Source of the DNA: Methylobacterium indicum
GTDB taxonomy: Bacteria > Pseudomonadota > Alphaproteobacteria > Rhizobiales > Beijerinckiaceae
Direction of reading: 5' to 3'
Assembly: GCF_001043895.1 (NCBI RefSeq)
Contig: NZ_JTHF01000108.1
Coordinates: forward strand, 1-38,234
DNA length: 38,234 nucleotides
Shown: positions 16,549 through 24,952 of the stretch, piece after piece
Position numbering within the stretch: the first letter of the stretch is position 1
Layout: each line of letters begins with the position of its first letter
Notes under the pieces: model-generated
What the model saw: the letters and a program-made list of their open reading frames with translations, nothing else
Told to the model about the DNA's origin: nothing
The model's database searches: none
Made by a program: the position numbers and the translations under genes

Positions 16549-17082
16549 TCAGGCCGGCTCGGCGCCCGGGATCCGACCGGGAGCGTCGAGACGCAGCCGC
16601 GTGATCGCGCAGCCGCGCCGGACGAGGTCGTCCGGGCCGAGATCGGGAAACAGCTCGGCGTAGCGGCGCACCAGGGCCTGGGCCAGGGCGCTCGCGTCGC
16701 GGATCGTCGGCAGCGAGATCGCGAACAGGTCCGGCGTCACCGCCGCCACCGGCACGCCCTGGCGCACCGCGACGCACAGGCCGGTGCGAAACCGGGTCGG
16801 GTCGAGGACCGGCAGCTCCTCCGGCCCGCCGGGCCGGCGCCGCCCGGGCCGGACGATCGGCAGGAGGGCGTAGCGCGTGCCGGCGCGGTTGATCGTCCGC
16901 TCCAGGTTGAAGTGGACGAGATCGCGCTCCACGGCCGCGAGGGCGGCGAAATCCGCCTCGTGCAGGCGGATCAGCGCCTCGGCACCGAGGGAGGCGGCGA
17001 GGTCGGCCACCGCGACGACGCGGGTGGCGCCGCCCTCCGCGATCGCGACGTGGCGGCTGTTAGAGATCGGCAGGGACGCCAC
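16549..17082 (-). CDS. Protein of unknown function
   Basis: I do not recognise this 177-residue protein. It appears cytosolic, with no signal peptide or membrane segment, and alternates hydrophobic strands and helices (HVAIAEGGATRVVAVADLAA, TRYALLPIVRPG, TGLCVAVRQGVPVAAVTP). DFAALAAVERDLVHFNLERT looks like a helix. The chosen start is GTG 17082, with AAAGGAG ten bases upstream. GTG 17118 or TTG 17103 would add a few repeat-encoded residues. It lies 59 bases downstream of the AMP nucleosidase gene on the same strand, separated by a 15-base tandem repeat. Coding bias and conservation of frame look real, but function is unknown. Confidence 0.65.
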   Translation of the reverse strand: MASLPISNSRHVAIAEGGATRVVAVADLAASLGAEALIRLHEADFAALAAVERDLVHFNLERTINRAGTRYALLPIVRPGRRRPGGPEELPVLDPTRFRTGLCVAVRQGVPVAAVTPDLFAISLPTIRDASALAQALVRRYAELFPDLGPDDLVRRGCAITRLRLDAPGRIPGAEPA

Positions 17083-17089
17083 GCGCCAA

Positions 17090-17149
17090 GTCTCCTTTGC
17101 CAACGTCTCCGTTGCCACCGTCTCCGTTGCCGACGTCTCCGTTACCGGA
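17090..17149. repeat. Four 15-base tandem repeats spanning a stop codon
   Basis: Four units beginning GTCTCC on the plus strand (17090, 17105, 17120, 17135) run from the end of the AMP nucleosidase gene into the leader of the next gene. Read on the minus strand each unit carries GGAGAC, so each offers a Shine-Dalgarno-like GGAG. Unit length is a multiple of three. Confidence 0.85.
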
Positions 17150-18635
17150 ACGGCGGCTCGTCGAAGCTGCGCAGCTTGCGCGAGTGCAGGCCGTGCCGGT
17201 TGCGCCGCAGGGCGTCCAGGGTGGCGAGCCCGATCAGCAGGTGCTCGCCCACCGCCCGCTCGTAGAAGGCGTTGGCGGCGCCCGGCAGCTTGATCTCGCC
17301 GTGCAGCGGCTTGTCGGAGACGCAGAGCAGCGTGCCGTAGGGCACCCGCAGGCGGTAGCCCTGCGCCGCGATGGTGCCGCTCTCCATGTCGACGCCGATC
17401 GCCCGCGACAGGTTGATTCGCCGTCGCTCCTGCGACCAGCGCAGCTCCCAGTTGCGGTCGTCGTAGGTGACGACGGTGCCGGTGCGCAGGCGCTGCTTCA
17501 GCGCTTCCGCCCGCTCGCCGGTGACGCTGGCGGCAGCCTCCTGGAGCGCGACCTGGACCTCGGCAAGCGCCGGGATCGGCACGTCGGGCGGCACCAACTC
17601 GTCGAGGATCCGGTCGCGGCGCAGGTAGCCGTGGGCCAGCACGTAGTCGCCGATGGTCTGCGACTGGCGCAGGCCCCCGCAATGGCCGACCATCAGCCAG
17701 CAATGCGGCCGCAGCACCGCCAAGTGGTCGGTGATGGTTTTGGCGTTCGACGGCCCGACGCCGATATTGACGAGGCTGGTCCCCTGCCCCGGCTGCCCTT
17801 GGCCGTCCCGGGCGACGAGGTGGTAGGCCGGCATCTGGAACCGGTGCCAGGGCGAGGCGGCGATGAGCGCCTCGGCCTGGGCGCCCGCCGCCTCCCCGGC
17901 CTCGACCGAGATGCCGCCGGGCAGGACGAGGCGGGCGTATCGCTCCGGCTCGTCGACCAGCGCCTTGAGGCCGACGCGCACGAACTGGTCGACGTAGCGG
18001 TGGTAGTTGGTAAGCAGGATCCAGGGCTGGATCTGGCGCCAGTCGGCCCCGGTATAGTGGACGAGGCGGCGCAGCGAGTAATCGACCCGCGGCCCGTCGA
18101 ACAGGGCGAGCGGCCGCACCTCGTCGTCGGCATCGAGCCACAGCCCGTCGGCGATCTCGTCGCCGACGCTCGACAGCATCGGGGTCGGGAAGTGGCGTGC
18201 GAGGTCGCTCGACGTCACGCCCCGGGCGAGCTCCGCCCCCGGCTCGACGACGTAGGGGTACGGGATCTCCTGGGCGCTCAGGCCCACCTCGATCGTGGCG
18301 CCGTAATCCTGCACCAGCGGGCGCAGCTGCTCGAGCAGGTAGGGGCGGAAATGGCCCGGCTGGGTCAGGGTGGTGGAGAAGACGCCCGGGCCCTGGAACT
18401 TCGCGGTGGCGCGGGAGATCCGCGGCATCGGTCCGGTCGGCCGGTAGGTCAGGCGCAGCTCGGGATAGCGGAAGGTCAGCCGCTCGGCGGAATCGGGCGG
18501 CACGCCCTCGGCGAGGAAGCGGTTCAGCGCGTCCCGCAGGCTCCCGGTGGCGGCGGTGTGCAGGCTCGCCAGGCGATCGACCGCCGTCTCGGGGTCGGCC
18601 ACCGTCTCCATCGGTCTCAGCTCGTCGGCGAACAC
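17142..18635 (-). CDS. amn: AMP nucleosidase
   Basis: This 497-residue protein matches AMP nucleosidase, which hydrolyses AMP to adenine and ribose 5-phosphate and so lowers the AMP pool. The N-terminal AMP-nucleosidase domain covers about residues 1-190 (FRYPELRLTYRPTGPMPRIS, GVFSTTLTQPGHFRPYLLEQ). The rest is a nucleoside-phosphorylase-type catalytic domain (TNYHRYVDQFVRVGLKAL, LVNIGVGPSNAKTITDHL, WLMVGHCGGLRQSQTIGDY, GVDMESGTIAAQGYRLRVPY). Length is normal. The GTG start at 18635 is supported by AGGGAG five bases upstream; ATG 18611 is an alternative. It is divergent from trmO. Confidence 0.95.
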   Translation of the reverse strand: MFADELRPMETVADPETAVDRLASLHTAATGSLRDALNRFLAEGVPPDSAERLTFRYPELRLTYRPTGPMPRISRATAKFQGPGVFSTTLTQPGHFRPYLLEQLRPLVQDYGATIEVGLSAQEIPYPYVVEPGAELARGVTSSDLARHFPTPMLSSVGDEIADGLWLDADDEVRPLALFDGPRVDYSLRRLVHYTGADWRQIQPWILLTNYHRYVDQFVRVGLKALVDEPERYARLVLPGGISVEAGEAAGAQAEALIAASPWHRFQMPAYHLVARDGQGQPGQGTSLVNIGVGPSNAKTITDHLAVLRPHCWLMVGHCGGLRQSQTIGDYVLAHGYLRRDRILDELVPPDVPIPALAEVQVALQEAAASVTGERAEALKQRLRTGTVVTYDDRNWELRWSQERRRINLSRAIGVDMESGTIAAQGYRLRVPYGTLLCVSDKPLHGEIKLPGAANAFYERAVGEHLLIGLATLDALRRNRHGLHSRKLRSFDEPPFR

Positions 18636-18732
18636 GCGGTCGGTCTCCCTGATGTCCTGCGCGCCAGCCTATACCGGGTGCCGCTCCGGGGCGACCCGGC
18701 TCCTGCGTGTTTCGAGGAAGCGAGGTGACGCG

Positions 18733-19320
18733 ATGAACGGTGCGGAGACGGAATTCGGGCCGCGGCCGGGCGAGGAGACGGTCGCGCTGCCCGCGGCGTT
18801 CGATGCCGGGCTCTACTTCGTCGGACGGGTGCGCACGCCCTGGACCGAGCGCACGGCCTGCCCGCGCAATTCGGGCCAGTCGGACGCGGTCTGCACCCTG
18901 GAGGTCGATCCGCGTTTCGCCCCCGCCCTGCGGGAGCTGTCCGGCACCACCCACCTGATCGTGCTCTACTGGATGGACCGGGCGCCCCGGAACCTCGTGG
19001 CGCAGCAACCCCGCCACGCCCCGGCGCCCCGCGGCACCTTCGCGCTGCGCTCGCCGGCCCGGCCGAACCCGATCGCCGTCTCGGTGGTGGAGCTTCTCGG
19101 CATCGAGGGCGCCTGCTTGCGGGTGCGCGGCCTCGACTGCCTCGACGGCACGCCGCTCCTCGACATCAAGCCCTACTTCGCCTCCACCGATGCCAAGCCG
19201 CAGGCCCGGGTCGGCTGGCGCGAGGCCGACGCGGCCCGCGAGGCCGACGCGCTCCGCGACCCCGACGCGGCCCGCGAGCCGGACATCAGCGCCGCCGCAG
19301 GCGGGCGAGCCGCGCCTTGA
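18733..19320 (+). CDS. trmO: tRNA m6t6A37 methyltransferase TrmO-like protein
   Basis: This 195-residue protein carries the TrmO/TsaA/YaeB beta-barrel domain: GRVRTPWTERTACPRNSGQS, THLIVLYWMDRA, GTFALRSPARPNPIAVSVVE and LDGTPLLDIKPYF. TrmO uses S-adenosylmethionine to methylate N6-threonylcarbamoyl-adenosine at position 37 of tRNA. The core ends near residue 158. The tail after VGWREADAA is built from four 18-base repeats and is probably dispensable. The gene ends inside the end of the convergent acyltransferase gene (35-base overlap), which is unusual. ATG 18733 follows GAGGTGACGCG. It is divergent from amn. Confidence 0.9.
   Translation: MNGAETEFGPRPGEETVALPAAFDAGLYFVGRVRTPWTERTACPRNSGQSDAVCTLEVDPRFAPALRELSGTTHLIVLYWMDRAPRNLVAQQPRHAPAPRGTFALRSPARPNPIAVSVVELLGIEGACLRVRGLDCLDGTPLLDIKPYFASTDAKPQARVGWREADAAREADALRDPDAAREPDISAAAGGRAAP
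19219..19290. repeat. Four 18-base tandem repeats in trmO 3' end
   Basis: Units at 19219, 19237, 19255 and 19273 begin CGCGA and encode the degenerate hexapeptide READAA/READAL/RDPDAA/REPDIS at the TrmO C-terminus. The last unit overlaps the end of the convergent gene. Confidence 0.85.
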
Positions 19321-20482
19321 GCCAAGCCTTGAGCCAAGCCTTGGCGGCGTGCTGCCGTCTCGCCCGGTCGGCGAGCCGCGACGGCGCCGGGCCGCCCGGA
19401 GGCGAGAGCATCGTCTCGGCGATGCGCGTCCGCTCCGGGTAGAGATCGTCCAGCACCGCGCTCGCCAGGGTGGCGGAATCGAGCCGGTCGGCGAAGCGGG
19501 TCTCGTGCAGGGCCTGGACGATCTCGGCCTCCAGCACCACGCCGGGGGCGAGCTGGCGCAGGTCTTCGTCGTAGGCGGTCTTGAGCAGCATCGCGGTGCC
19601 GCCGCAGACGAGAGCGAGGCTCGCCGCGACCACCCGCCCGTCGAGGCGCAGGAGGTCGGCGCGCGCCGCCACCGGCCCGTCGCCGGCGCGAAAGACGTCG
19701 CGGGCAAAGCCCGCGGTGCCCGGCCGGCAGGCGAGCGCGGTGCCCGCCCGTCCTTTCCAGCCGCGCCGTTCGAGCGCCAGGAACTCCGCCACCGCGCCCG
19801 CGAGGTCGCCGTCCGGCCCGACCGCCTCGACCGACAGGAGACCGGCCTCCTCCAGGCGGCGCCGGCGGCGGCGCAGATCCTTGAGCCGGCCCTTGTGCGG
19901 ATGGCCCTTTAGGAAGGCGTCGTGGCTGGCGCGCCGGTCGAGGACGGGGCGCTGGAAGGTCGAGATCTCGGCGCGGCCCCAGCCGTCGCGGGCGAGCGCC
20001 GCGAGGAAGGCCGGCCCCGCGCCGTCCTCGGTGGGCAGGAGCGGCCACCACCAAGGGCAGCCGAGGCCGCGCATCCCCGCCGCCAGCGCCGCGAGAGCGG
20101 GCGGGCCGTCGGGGCCGGCGACCACCAGCGGCGCCGTCACCGTGAGGTACGGGGATGCGAAGGGCCGCGCGACCCGGCCCCACCCGAGAGGCCCGCGCCC
20201 GATCCGGTAGGGCAGCAAGGCCACGAGATCGGGCCCGCGCCGCACCGCGAGGCAGGGCAGGTCCGCGGGCGCCAGGCCGTTGTCGCGATGCGCCTCCAGC
20301 ACCCGCCGGGAATAGTCCGGCGTCGGCCGGTCCGCGCCGGCCACCAGGGCATCCCAGGCGGCGGGCTCGCGGGAGAGGGCCGCGAGCGTCGTGACCGTAC
20401 AGGCCATCGCCTCGCCAGTCATGGCCTCGCCGGTCATGGCAGCGAGGGCGGGCGTCGGCAGGGGGATCACGGGCGCGTTCAT
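19286..20482 (-). CDS. CelD/GNAT-type acyltransferase, polysaccharide-linked
   Basis: This 398-residue protein fits the BcsL/CelD-like acetyltransferase group. LAVRRGPDLVALLPYRIGRG and a shared TAPLVVAGPDG region come first, followed by the helix-rich FLKGHPHKGRLKDLRRRRRR and the GNAT-like C-terminal domain (ARADLLRLDGRVVAASLALV, AMLLKTAYDEDLRQLAPGVV). Members are often found with exopolysaccharide genes and may acylate sugar residues. The start ATG overlaps the stop of the flippase gene (ATGA), so the two are translationally coupled. The C-terminus (AWLKAWLKARLARLRRR) is a basic repeat made by a 12-base duplication, and the N-terminus repeats MTGEA. Family fairly sure; substrate unknown. Confidence 0.75.
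   Translation of the reverse strand: MNAPVIPLPTPALAAMTGEAMTGEAMACTVTTLAALSREPAAWDALVAGADRPTPDYSRRVLEAHRDNGLAPADLPCLAVRRGPDLVALLPYRIGRGPLGWGRVARPFASPYLTVTAPLVVAGPDGPPALAALAAGMRGLGCPWWWPLLPTEDGAGPAFLAALARDGWGRAEISTFQRPVLDRRASHDAFLKGHPHKGRLKDLRRRRRRLEEAGLLSVEAVGPDGDLAGAVAEFLALERRGWKGRAGTALACRPGTAGFARDVFRAGDGPVAARADLLRLDGRVVAASLALVCGGTAMLLKTAYDEDLRQLAPGVVLEAEIVQALHETRFADRLDSATLASAVLDDLYPERTRIAETMLSPPGGPAPSRLADRARRQHAAKAWLKAWLKARLARLRRR
19317..19340. repeat. Exact 12-base tandem duplication at a gene junction
   Basis: TTGAGCCAAGCC occurs twice in direct succession. The first copy contains the trmO stop codon, and both copies encode the basic AWLK repeats of the convergent acyltransferase. Confidence 0.85.
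20411..20440. repeat. 15-base tandem duplication in acyltransferase 5' end
   Basis: CTCGCCAGTCATGGC is followed directly by the same unit with one change. It encodes the doubled MTGEA near the protein's N-terminus and provides extra in-frame ATG codons. Confidence 0.8.
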
Positions 20483-21789
20483 CGGGCGAAGGCCGGGGTG
20501 AGGAGGCCGAGGCGGCGATAGGCCAGGAGGGCGAGCACGGCGCCGCGGCCGGCGGTGACGAGGGAAGCCGCCAGCGCCGCCCCGGCGAGGCCTAGCAGCG
20601 GCACCAGCGCCAGGGTGAGGAGCACCGCCACGGCGAGCAGCCCGATGGTCACGGCCGCGCAGGCGCGCTCGCCGCCCAGCATCGTCAGCAAATCCTCCGC
20701 CGGCCCGCAGGCGGCGGCGAGCCCGTGGCCGGCCACCAGCATGGCGAGCAGCGGCAGGGCGGCGCGGAAATCGGGCCCGAACAGGCCGAGCAGCAGCGGC
20801 CCCGCCCCGACCACGCCGAGCCCGGTCGCGAGCGTCGCCAGCAGCGTCAGCCGCGACCAGCGCCGCACCAGGGCCTCGAGCCCGGCCCGGTCGCCCCGCG
20901 CTTGCGCCTCCGCGAAGCGCTGCGCGGTGACCGAGGAGGCGGCGTACTGGACGAAGACCACGAATTGCAGCAGCCGCGTCGCCGCGAAATAGGCCCCGAC
21001 CTCCGCGGGCGGCAGCAGGAAGCCGAGCACCAGAACGTCGACGAAGTTGAAGCCGGAGCCGGCGAGATCGATCAGCGCCATCGGCAGCGCGGCGCGCAGC
21101 CACTCGCCGCACGGATAGAGTGCCCGGCCCGGCCGCTGCTCGGCCCACAGGCGCCCCGCGAGAAGGCCCGCCTGGACCGCCAGCGACAGGGCGGTGGCGG
21201 CGAGCGTGCAGGCGACCGCGATCCCGGCTTCCGCCGGGGCGCCGAACCCGACCGCGGCGAGCATCAGGGCCATGATCAGGCCCTGGCGCAGGAGGTACGG
21301 GGGCACGACGGCGAGCAGCGTCCAGTTGCGGCCCCGCGCCACGCCCTCGCAGAAATCCTGGAGCGCGAAGAGCGGCAGAACCAGCGCGGCGACCAGAACC
21401 GGCGCCCGGTAGGCCTCCGCCACGAGGCCGGGCCGCAGCCAGAGCGTGCCGGCGCCGGCCGCCGCCAGGACCGAGGCGGCGGCGAGCGAGAAGACCGCGC
21501 CGAAGACGAGGAATCCGCGCTCCGGCCCGGCGGCGCCCTGCGCCCGGTAGGTCGGCAGGAAACGGCAGGCGGCCTGGGACAGGCCCCAGGTCGAGGCGTG
21601 GCCGAGCAATGCCGTCCAGACCCAGATCGTGGCGAAGATCCCGTATTCCTCGCCGCCCATCAGCCGGGCCATCAGCACCTGGGCCACGAAGGCGCAGGCC
21701 GCCGCGGCGATCCGAACGCCGAACACCGCGAGCGCGGTGCCGGCACTGCCGCCGGCCTCCGCCTCGCCGAGAGATGCCCCGGCCGCCAT
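20479..21789 (-). CDS. Polysaccharide flippase (Wzx/MATE-like)
   Basis: This 436-residue membrane protein has about twelve predicted hydrophobic segments, starting ALAVFGVRIAAAACAFVAQVL and MGGEEYGIFATIWVWTALLG. That is typical of lipopolysaccharide/exopolysaccharide flippases of the MOP superfamily, which move lipid-linked sugars across the inner membrane. GSGFNFVDVLVLGFLLPPAEVGAYFAA is the usual central motif region. It is coupled at ATGA with the acyltransferase gene, so the pair may build or decorate one surface polysaccharide. No polymerase or glycosyltransferase is adjacent. GGAG lies ten bases before the ATG. Confidence 0.85.
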   Translation of the reverse strand: MAAGASLGEAEAGGSAGTALAVFGVRIAAAACAFVAQVLMARLMGGEEYGIFATIWVWTALLGHASTWGLSQAACRFLPTYRAQGAAGPERGFLVFGAVFSLAAASVLAAAGAGTLWLRPGLVAEAYRAPVLVAALVLPLFALQDFCEGVARGRNWTLLAVVPPYLLRQGLIMALMLAAVGFGAPAEAGIAVACTLAATALSLAVQAGLLAGRLWAEQRPGRALYPCGEWLRAALPMALIDLAGSGFNFVDVLVLGFLLPPAEVGAYFAATRLLQFVVFVQYAASSVTAQRFAEAQARGDRAGLEALVRRWSRLTLLATLATGLGVVGAGPLLLGLFGPDFRAALPLLAMLVAGHGLAAACGPAEDLLTMLGGERACAAVTIGLLAVAVLLTLALVPLLGLAGAALAASLVTAGRGAVLALLAYRRLGLLTPAFAR

Positions 21790-21834
21790 TCCGCCGCTCC
21801 GAACCGCGCCGCGCGAGCCTTCTGCTTAGCGGGC

Positions 21835-21859
21835 CGGGCTTGCGGGCGGGTTAAGCCCG
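21835..21859 (-). terminator. Possible hairpin between esterase and flippase genes
   Basis: CGGGCTT and AAGCCCG arms with an 11-base loop lie 23 bases after the esterase stop on the minus strand. There is no T-run, so termination is only a possibility. Confidence 0.3.
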
Positions 21860-21881
21860 CCGCGCGAAACGTCCGGGCTCG

Positions 21882-23546
21882 TCAGGGTGCCCGGCAGGCG
21901 AAGCTCTCGGCGCGGTCGGGCTCGCCGCCCAGGTAGCGGGACTCCTGCGGGAACGGGCAGAGCGGGCGCGTGCGGCCCGGGAAGGCGGTGCCGCGGGCGA
22001 TGAGCCGGTCGGGGGCCTCGCCCCGTTCGACCCAGGATTCGATCGCGCTCAGGGGATCGAAGTCGTCCAGCGCCGGCCCGCCGCCGCAATGGGTCATGCC
22101 CGGCACCAGGAAGAGCCGCGCCGCGGCCGCCAGGTCCTGCGCGCCGCCGTTGTGGCGGGCGAGGTCCTGCCAGTGGTCGACGAGGTCGCGGGCGGAGAAG
22201 ACCGGGTCGGCGACGCCCTGGTAGACGAGGAGCCGCCCGCCGCGGGCCGTGAAGGTCGACAGGAAGGTGCCGGTCGCGTCGTTGAGCGCGGCGGTCTCGG
22301 CGATGCGCGGGGTGTCGCGGTCGACGTCGAAGCGCAGCGCGTCGAAGCCCGGATCGGGCGGGGTGAGGAAGTAGTTCGCGATCGCGGCCGGCCCGAGGGT
22401 GACGTTGCGGGCGTCGGGCGTGGCGGTCCGCGAGGTGCCGAGCTTCCAGGCCCGCCAGCCCGGTGCCGCGATTCCCGGATCCCACGCCCAGGAGGCGTAG
22501 ACCGGGCGGCCCTGCCCGTCCCGGGCGCCCCCGAAGGCGCGGCGCAGGGCCTCGACCTGCGCGGGTTTCAGGCAGGTCGCGGTCTTCTCCCCCGGGCAGG
22601 CGAGGCTTCCCGGATCGAAGCGGCAGGCGGAGACCGCCTCGACCGACCCGTCGGCGAGGCCGTCGGCGGCGTCGCAGGCCTTCAAGACCGCGTCGGCCAC
22701 GAGGGTCAGGTCGGCGGGGCTCAACGCCTCGGCCAGGATCGGCCGGCCCTCCGGGTCCTTCGGAGCGGCGGCGAGGAAGCTCCTCGTGTCCCAGATCTGA
22801 GCGAGGGCCGCCCGGCTCAGGCGGAAGGCCGGGGCGCCGGCGACGATGCCGTCGAAGGCGGTGGGAAAGCGCGTCGCCGCCATCAGGGCCGAGCGGCCGC
22901 CGTTGGAGCAACCCATGAAGTAGGCGTGTGCCGGGGGCCGGCCGTAGCGGGCCGCGACCAGGGCCTTGGCCTCCCGCGTCACGGTGCCGACCGCCCCGTA
23001 GGCGAAGTCGATCCGCGCCTGCTGGTCGAGGCCGAAGGCGGCGTCGGCGTTGTCGCGGCCGCGATGGCCGGAATCGGTCGAGACCACGGCGTAGCCCCTG
23101 AGCAGGGCCGGCGCCGCCGTCGCTCCCGAGACCGGGATCGCGCCCAACGCCTCGCCGACCACCCCGTCGAGCCCGCCGCCGCCCTGGAACAGGAAGCGGC
23201 CGTTCCAGGCGTCCGGCAGGCGCAGCTGGAAGCCGGTGCCGTAGGGTACGCCCCGGGCGCCGGTGCGCGGGTCGATCGTGCCCTCGACGAGGCAGTGGGC
23301 CGGCAGCGCCGCCTTCGCCCGCGCGGCGCCGGTGAGCGCGGCACGGGCCGGGTTGTCGGCCGGCAGGGTGCCGGCGGGCACCGCCTCGGCCCGGTCGATG
23401 CGCAGGTCCGGGCGGGTGAGCCCGGCGAGGTCGCCGCAGGCGAGCGGCCCGGCGAGCGCCGGCCCGGACAGACATGTGGCGAGGACCAGGATGGGCCGGA
23501 GGACCGGCCGACGCGGTTGCGCCCTCCGCTTGACGTCACGTCCCAT
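21882..23546 (-). CDS. Tannase/feruloyl esterase-family hydrolase, secreted
   Basis: This 554-residue protein begins with a positively charged leader and hydrophobic stretch (VLRPILVLATCLSGPALA), then the tannase fold. The catalytic serine S214 is in GCSNGGRSALMAATRFP, the aspartate probably D447 in VADPVFSARD, and the histidine H486 in MTHCGGGPALDDFDP. Cysteines sit next to both the serine and the histidine (GCS, HC), as in the CS-D-HC motif of this family, where a disulfide joins the triad. The family cleaves esters of gallic or ferulic acid, so an aromatic plant ester is the likely substrate. ATG 23546 is chosen because it begins the leader. It is divergent from a DUF3237 gene. Confidence 0.92.
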   Translation of the reverse strand: MGRDVKRRAQPRRPVLRPILVLATCLSGPALAGPLACGDLAGLTRPDLRIDRAEAVPAGTLPADNPARAALTGAARAKAALPAHCLVEGTIDPRTGARGVPYGTGFQLRLPDAWNGRFLFQGGGGLDGVVGEALGAIPVSGATAAPALLRGYAVVSTDSGHRGRDNADAAFGLDQQARIDFAYGAVGTVTREAKALVAARYGRPPAHAYFMGCSNGGRSALMAATRFPTAFDGIVAGAPAFRLSRAALAQIWDTRSFLAAAPKDPEGRPILAEALSPADLTLVADAVLKACDAADGLADGSVEAVSACRFDPGSLACPGEKTATCLKPAQVEALRRAFGGARDGQGRPVYASWAWDPGIAAPGWRAWKLGTSRTATPDARNVTLGPAAIANYFLTPPDPGFDALRFDVDRDTPRIAETAALNDATGTFLSTFTARGGRLLVYQGVADPVFSARDLVDHWQDLARHNGGAQDLAAAARLFLVPGMTHCGGGPALDDFDPLSAIESWVERGEAPDRLIARGTAFPGRTRPLCPFPQESRYLGGEPDRAESFACRAP

Positions 23547-23754
23547 CGGCAACCCCCAGCCCCGGAGATCCGCCGGGCCGTCGCGCGCCCGGCCCGGCTT
23601 CGCGTCCGCCACTCGGCCCGGACGGGTCGAGCCCGTCAAGCGCGGCCGGGGCAATTCGTCGGGTGGAACGCTGCGGCAGGATGCCGGCCCCCCTGTCGCC
23701 GGTTGCCGGCCGGGCGCATCATCGCCGGAGACAAGGACCAGGGAGAGAATCGCC

Positions 23755-24342
23755 ATGCCGGACCGTGCCGCGCCGCACCCCGACCGTCGGGCCCTGCTCG
23801 TTTCCGGTGCTGCGCTCGCCGGTGCCGCCTTGTCGGGTCTCGGCCTCTCGGGACTGGCCGCGGCCGCGGAGACGCCCGCCCCTCCTGCCGGCCCCCTCTC
23901 CGACCTGCCGTTGGTGCCGCCGCGCACGGAGTTCGTCTACGAGGCCGTGGTCGAGATCGCCCCGCTGGTCTCCCTCGGCGACTCGCCGCTCGGCGAGCGC
24001 CGGATCGTGCCGATCACCGGCGGGCGCTTCCAGGGTCCGCGGATCCGCGGCACGGTGCTGCCCGGCGGTGCGGATCGGCAGCTCGTGCGCAAGGACGGCG
24101 TCCGGCGCCTCGACGCCCTCTACGAGATGCAGGCCGAGGACGGGGCGATCCTGACCGTCCGCAACCAGGTCCTGATCGATCCCGGCCGCGACGGCGCGCC
24201 GGACTACCGGTTCTCCACCATCGAGGTGACGGCGCCCGAGGGGCCGCATGCCTGGCTCAACCGGCTGGTGCTCGTCGGCACCCTGCACAGCCTGCGCCCG
24301 GCCCAGGCCGCGGTGCTGGTGCGGGCGTTCCGGCTGGCGTGA
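23755..24342 (+). CDS. DUF3237 (UPF0311) protein with twin-arginine-like leader
   Basis: This 195-residue protein has a leader with a double arginine (PDRRALLVSGAALAGAALSG) and then a DUF3237 domain: EFVYEAVVEIAPLVSLGDSP, RRIVPITGGRFQGPRIRGTV, DALYEMQAEDGAILTVRNQV, RLVLVGTLHSL. The fold is a beta-barrel of unknown function, and members are often found beside aromatic-degradation or hydrolase genes. Export here and the divergent secreted esterase suggest that the two act together outside the cytoplasm (inference). GGGAGAG precedes the ATG. The 208-base divergent gap probably holds both promoters. Confidence 0.85.
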   Translation: MPDRAAPHPDRRALLVSGAALAGAALSGLGLSGLAAAAETPAPPAGPLSDLPLVPPRTEFVYEAVVEIAPLVSLGDSPLGERRIVPITGGRFQGPRIRGTVLPGGADRQLVRKDGVRRLDALYEMQAEDGAILTVRNQVLIDPGRDGAPDYRFSTIEVTAPEGPHAWLNRLVLVGTLHSLRPAQAAVLVRAFRLA

Positions 24343-24382
24343 GACGTGGTATCCTCGCCGAGGATGTACGGGAGCGCCCGCC

Positions 24383-24952
24383 ATGCGCGCCGCCGAGACG
24401 CGTGACCCCCCGATGAGCCTCGACGGCTTCCTGGCCTTCCTCGCCGAGCGGCCGGCCGGGGAGCGCTGGGAGCTGGCCGATGGGGTGCCGCTGATGAACG
24501 CCCAGCCGACGCGGCGGCACGACTGGATCCAGACCAACATCCTCGAGAGCCTGCGGCAGCACAGGCGTCGTCACGGCAGCCCCTGGCGCCCCTCCGGTCC
24601 GAGCCAGGTGCCGGTGCCGGGGGAGGCCCGCACCGTGGCGCCCGATATCCTCGTCGCTCCCGACGACGGCCGCCATGACCTCTGCGTGACGCCCTCGCCG
24701 CTCGTCGTGTTCGAGGTCCTCTCCCCCAGCGACACCCCGCGGCGCCAGGCCTCGAAGCTCGCCGCCTACGCCGCCGTGGCCTCGATCCGGTGCGTCGTGC
24801 TGGTGCGCCAGGACCGGCGCGCGGTGACGGTGCATCGCCGAAATCCGGTGGGCGGCCTGTCGCCCGCCGCTTGTCCCGAGTCGGTCGACTTGCCGGAGAT
24901 CGGCGTCACGCTGACGCTCGCGGCGATCTACGACGACATCCCGCTCGCGTGA
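24383..24952 (+). CDS. Uma2-family (DUF820) nuclease-fold protein
   Basis: This 189-residue protein matches the Uma2/DUF820 family of PD-(D/E)xK nuclease-fold proteins. Visible elements are E30 in GERWELADG, D88 in APDILVAP, E111 in VFEVLSPSD and K125 in ASKLAAY. The family is widespread and abundant in cyanobacteria and some alphaproteobacteria, and its biological role is unsettled. GGGAG lies nine bases before ATG 24383, supporting that start; a later ATG at 24413 is possible. It sits 40 bases after the DUF3237 gene in the same direction. No toxin or restriction partner is seen. Confidence 0.85.
   Translation: MRAAETRDPPMSLDGFLAFLAERPAGERWELADGVPLMNAQPTRRHDWIQTNILESLRQHRRRHGSPWRPSGPSQVPVPGEARTVAPDILVAPDDGRHDLCVTPSPLVVFEVLSPSDTPRRQASKLAAYAAVASIRCVVLVRQDRRAVTVHRRNPVGGLSPAACPESVDLPEIGVTLTLAAIYDDIPLA

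Noticed and set aside
16549..19707. Minus-strand open frame of over 1,000 codons
   Set aside because: It runs antisense to trmO and out of frame through amn. Only its last 177 codons (16549-17082) look like a gene.
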